This document shows, in pieces, positions 6,234 through 7,679 of a DNA stretch of 7,679 nt. The translations under genes and the position numbers were made by a program. Position 1 is the stretch's first letter. Every line of letters begins with the position of its first letter. The notes beneath the pieces were generated by a model. The model was not told the origin of the DNA, did not search any database, and worked only from the letters and a program-made list of their open reading frames with translations. The stretch lies in assembly GCA_023427125.1 (NCBI GenBank), contig JAEZBP010001051.1, positions 1 through 7,679 of the forward strand, in the 5' to 3' direction. Origin of the DNA: Pseudomonadota bacterium. Its GTDB lineage: Bacteria; Myxococcota_A; Polyangia; Polyangiales; Sandaracinaceae.

Positions 6234-6256
6234 CGCGCGGCGGTCAAGGCCGCGCG
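6234..6256 (-). terminator. GC-rich hairpin between the secreted-protein stop and thioredoxin start
   Basis: The arms CGCGCGGC (6234-6241) and GCCGCGCG (6249-6256) are perfect 8-bp complements around a 7-nt loop. The hairpin follows the stop of the secreted-protein gene (6267-6265) by about 8 nt and ends 3 nt before the thioredoxin ATG. There is no T-run after it on the - strand, so it is not a classical intrinsic terminator. It may be a terminator of the U-less kind, an attenuating stem for trxC, or a by-product of GC-rich sequence. Confidence 0.35.
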
Positions 6257-6264
6257 TCGGGTTC

Positions 6265-7679
6265 TCACGGATCGAGGCGGTACCAGGCGCCGCCGGCGTC
6301 CTCGTGGCGCGAGTACGCGTAGAGCGCGCCGGTGGTGCGGTCGATATCCATCGCCGAGTCCGACGCCGACGCGCGGTCGAGGATCATGCCGAGCGCCCGC
6401 GGGCTCGCCGAGCCGGGGCCCTCGAGCACGTAGATGTCGCCGGCGACGGCGAAGTAGAGGTAGCGAGCGTTGCCGTCGAGCACCATCGGCGCGGTCGCGG
6501 CGCCCGTGGATACGACGAGCTCGGGGCTCGCGCGCGCGCCGCCGGTCAGCGCCGCGCGCGCGACGCGATAGATGCCGATGGTGCTGGCGGTCGAGCTGGT
6601 GCGGGCCGCGAGGTAGAGCCAGTCGTCATCGGCGACGGCGGCGTCGATGTCGTAGAGCGCGTCGATGCGTCCGAGCTGCACGGCGGCGCCGGGCGCCGTG
6701 CGCGAGTAGCGATAGACGATGTTCTCGCGCGGCGCGAAGGTCGCGGAGCTGATGTTCTCGAACGCGAAGAGCTCGTCGCCGTGCCAAGCGAGCACGCGGG
6801 TGCTGGCCTGGCTGGTGCCGGGGCTCGTCCCCGAGGTCCTCGGCCGGCTGTAGTCGGAGCCGCGATCCCACGCGACCGGCGACCACGCGCCGCTCGCGTC
6901 GACCAAGCGGGCAAGGCGCGGCGAGCCGTTGAGCCCGATGCCCCACAGCTCGGCGCCGGCCGCGACGCCGTGCTGGAGCACGGCCCCGTCGACGTCGAAG
7001 CGGATCGAGGCGGGCGCGCTGCCGGCGCGCGGCGCAGAGATCAAGCCGGCGGTTCCCATCGCCTGCCAGATCGTGGTCGGCGTGAGCGCCATCCAGGTGC
7101 TGTTGATGTTGAAGCCCTCGTACTGAGTGCCGTCGAGCGAGGGACGCGCGATGCCGAGCGCGGTCGGCGGCCGAACGCCGGCGCCCTCGTAGTCGATCGA
7201 CTCGATCGAGAGTGCGCTGACGGCGGAGTGCGACTGGACCGCCACGCAGACGCGCGAGCCGACGGGGGCGAAGTGCGCGAGCGGCGTCGAGGTCGCGCTC
7301 GAGGCGCAGCTCGACTGCTTGCCCGTCGCCGCGTCGACGAGCCCGACCACGCCGGCGCCGGTCGTGCGCACGTGCGTGAGCGTCGCGGTGGTGTCGAACG
7401 AATACCACGTCACGTCGGCGCTCGGGCCGAAGCACGTCGGAGCGAAGTAGCGCGCGTCGTGGGTGGGCGTGATCGGCACGCTCGCCCCCGGCGTGATCGG
7501 GATGGCGGTCGCGCAGCTCGAGCCCGGCACGCTCGGCGCCGGCAGCTCGCGGATCTCGACGCGACCGCCGCCGAAGACGTTGCCGCTGAAGGTCGGCGCG
7601 AGCCAGACGTACACCGGCCCCGCCGGCCCTGCGACCGAGAGCCGCCTGCCCCCCGAGCCGACGCTGGGCAAGCAAGGGC
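6265..7679 (-). CDS. Secreted or surface protein, C-terminal part: Cys-containing beta domain plus probable beta-propeller (5' end outside window)
   Basis: The reading frame is open to the right edge, so the start and any signal peptide are missing. Residues below count from the codon at 7671. Residues 1-43 look like the end of a beta-sandwich (VYVWLAPTF, RVEIRELP). Residues about 50-163 form another such domain with four cysteines (C53, C80, C122, C142), likely two disulfides, and DVTWYSFDTTAT resembles the core of PPC-like or carbohydrate-binding-like exported modules. Residues about 170-468 contain evenly spaced beta-strand peaks: IWQAMG (201), LWGIGL (242), LFAFEN (301), WLYLAAR (351), LYFAVAGDIYVLE (405) and LYAYSR (450). 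About 50 residues separate them, which suggests a six-bladed propeller. The Ser/Thr/Ala/Gly-rich composition and paired cysteines favour export to the periplasm or surface. No catalytic motif is recognised. Function unknown. Confidence 0.75.
   Translation of the reverse strand, partial: PCLPSVGSGGRRLSVAGPAGPVYVWLAPTFSGNVFGGGRVEIRELPAPSVPGSSCATAIPITPGASVPITPTHDARYFAPTCFGPSADVTWYSFDTTATLTHVRTTGAGVVGLVDAATGKQSSCASSATSTPLAHFAPVGSRVCVAVQSHSAVSALSIESIDYEGAGVRPPTALGIARPSLDGTQYEGFNINSTWMALTPTTIWQAMGTAGLISAPRAGSAPASIRFDVDGAVLQHGVAAGAELWGIGLNGSPRLARLVDASGAWSPVAWDRGSDYSRPRTSGTSPGTSQASTRVLAWHGDELFAFENISSATFAPRENIVYRYSRTAPGAAVQLGRIDALYDIDAAVADDDWLYLAARTSSTASTIGIYRVARAALTGGARASPELVVSTGAATAPMVLDGNARYLYFAVAGDIYVLEGPGSASPRALGMILDRASASDSAMDIDRTTGALYAYSRHEDAGGAWYRLDP

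Noticed and set aside
6626..7675. 349-residue - strand frame overlapping the secreted protein in another frame
   Set aside because: It is composed largely of Arg and Ala, has no strand or motif pattern, and overlaps a frame with credible protein features.
1..7679. CRISPR arrays, tRNA or rRNA genes, insertion sequences
   Set aside because: No regularly spaced direct repeats, cloverleaf-like segments, transposase motifs or terminal inverted repeats were seen on either strand.

Overview
The window is very GC-rich and gene-dense. Codon third positions are almost all G or C, and this keeps long spurious frames open on both strands. The gene content suggests a member of the Myxococcota (delta-proteobacterial myxobacteria), perhaps a Polyangia or Sandaracinus-like lineage: large low-complexity regulatory-looking proteins, a coiled-coil/HEAT protein, a Cys-paired secreted protein and a zinc-finger thioredoxin. 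The lineage is an inference from style and cannot be proven here.

Layout. One gene end lies on the + strand at the left edge (1-230); it is the C-terminus of what looks like a LuxC-type acyl-CoA reductase. Everything else is on the - strand, so transcription runs right to left. From right to left: (a) 7679-6265, the C-terminal part of a secreted protein with a Cys-containing beta domain and a probable beta-propeller; (b) 6230-5790, a thioredoxin 2 (TrxC) with an N-terminal zinc-binding CxxC pair, with a strong GC hairpin just upstream; (c) 5717-4872, a PlsC-like acyltransferase; (d) 4875-3925, an extended-SDR (NAD-dependent epimerase-like) protein whose GTG start overlaps the acyltransferase stop (GTGA); (e) 3854-1077, a 925-residue multidomain protein of unknown function; (f) 990-238, a calcineurin-like metallophosphoesterase that appears to have its own promoter and ends 7 bp from the convergent + strand gene.

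How they may work together. The acyltransferase and SDR are translationally coupled and very probably act on the same lipid or glycolipid. The SDR lacks the usual YxxxK catalytic pair. Its C-terminal layout and its pairing with an acyltransferase recall, from memory, the mycobacterial Rv0501/Rv0502 pair, so this may be a widely distributed lipid-modifying module that has not been characterised. The large protein downstream has an N-terminal domain resembling CpXC that has lost its zinc-binding cysteines, then an uninterrupted 14-heptad Arg-Glu coiled coil, an acidic tract, a Pro-rich linker, an unrecognised domain and HEAT-like helices. It is probably a scaffold or regulator. No RNA genes, CRISPR arrays, insertion sequences or integration sites were seen. 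No gap between genes exceeds 100 bp.
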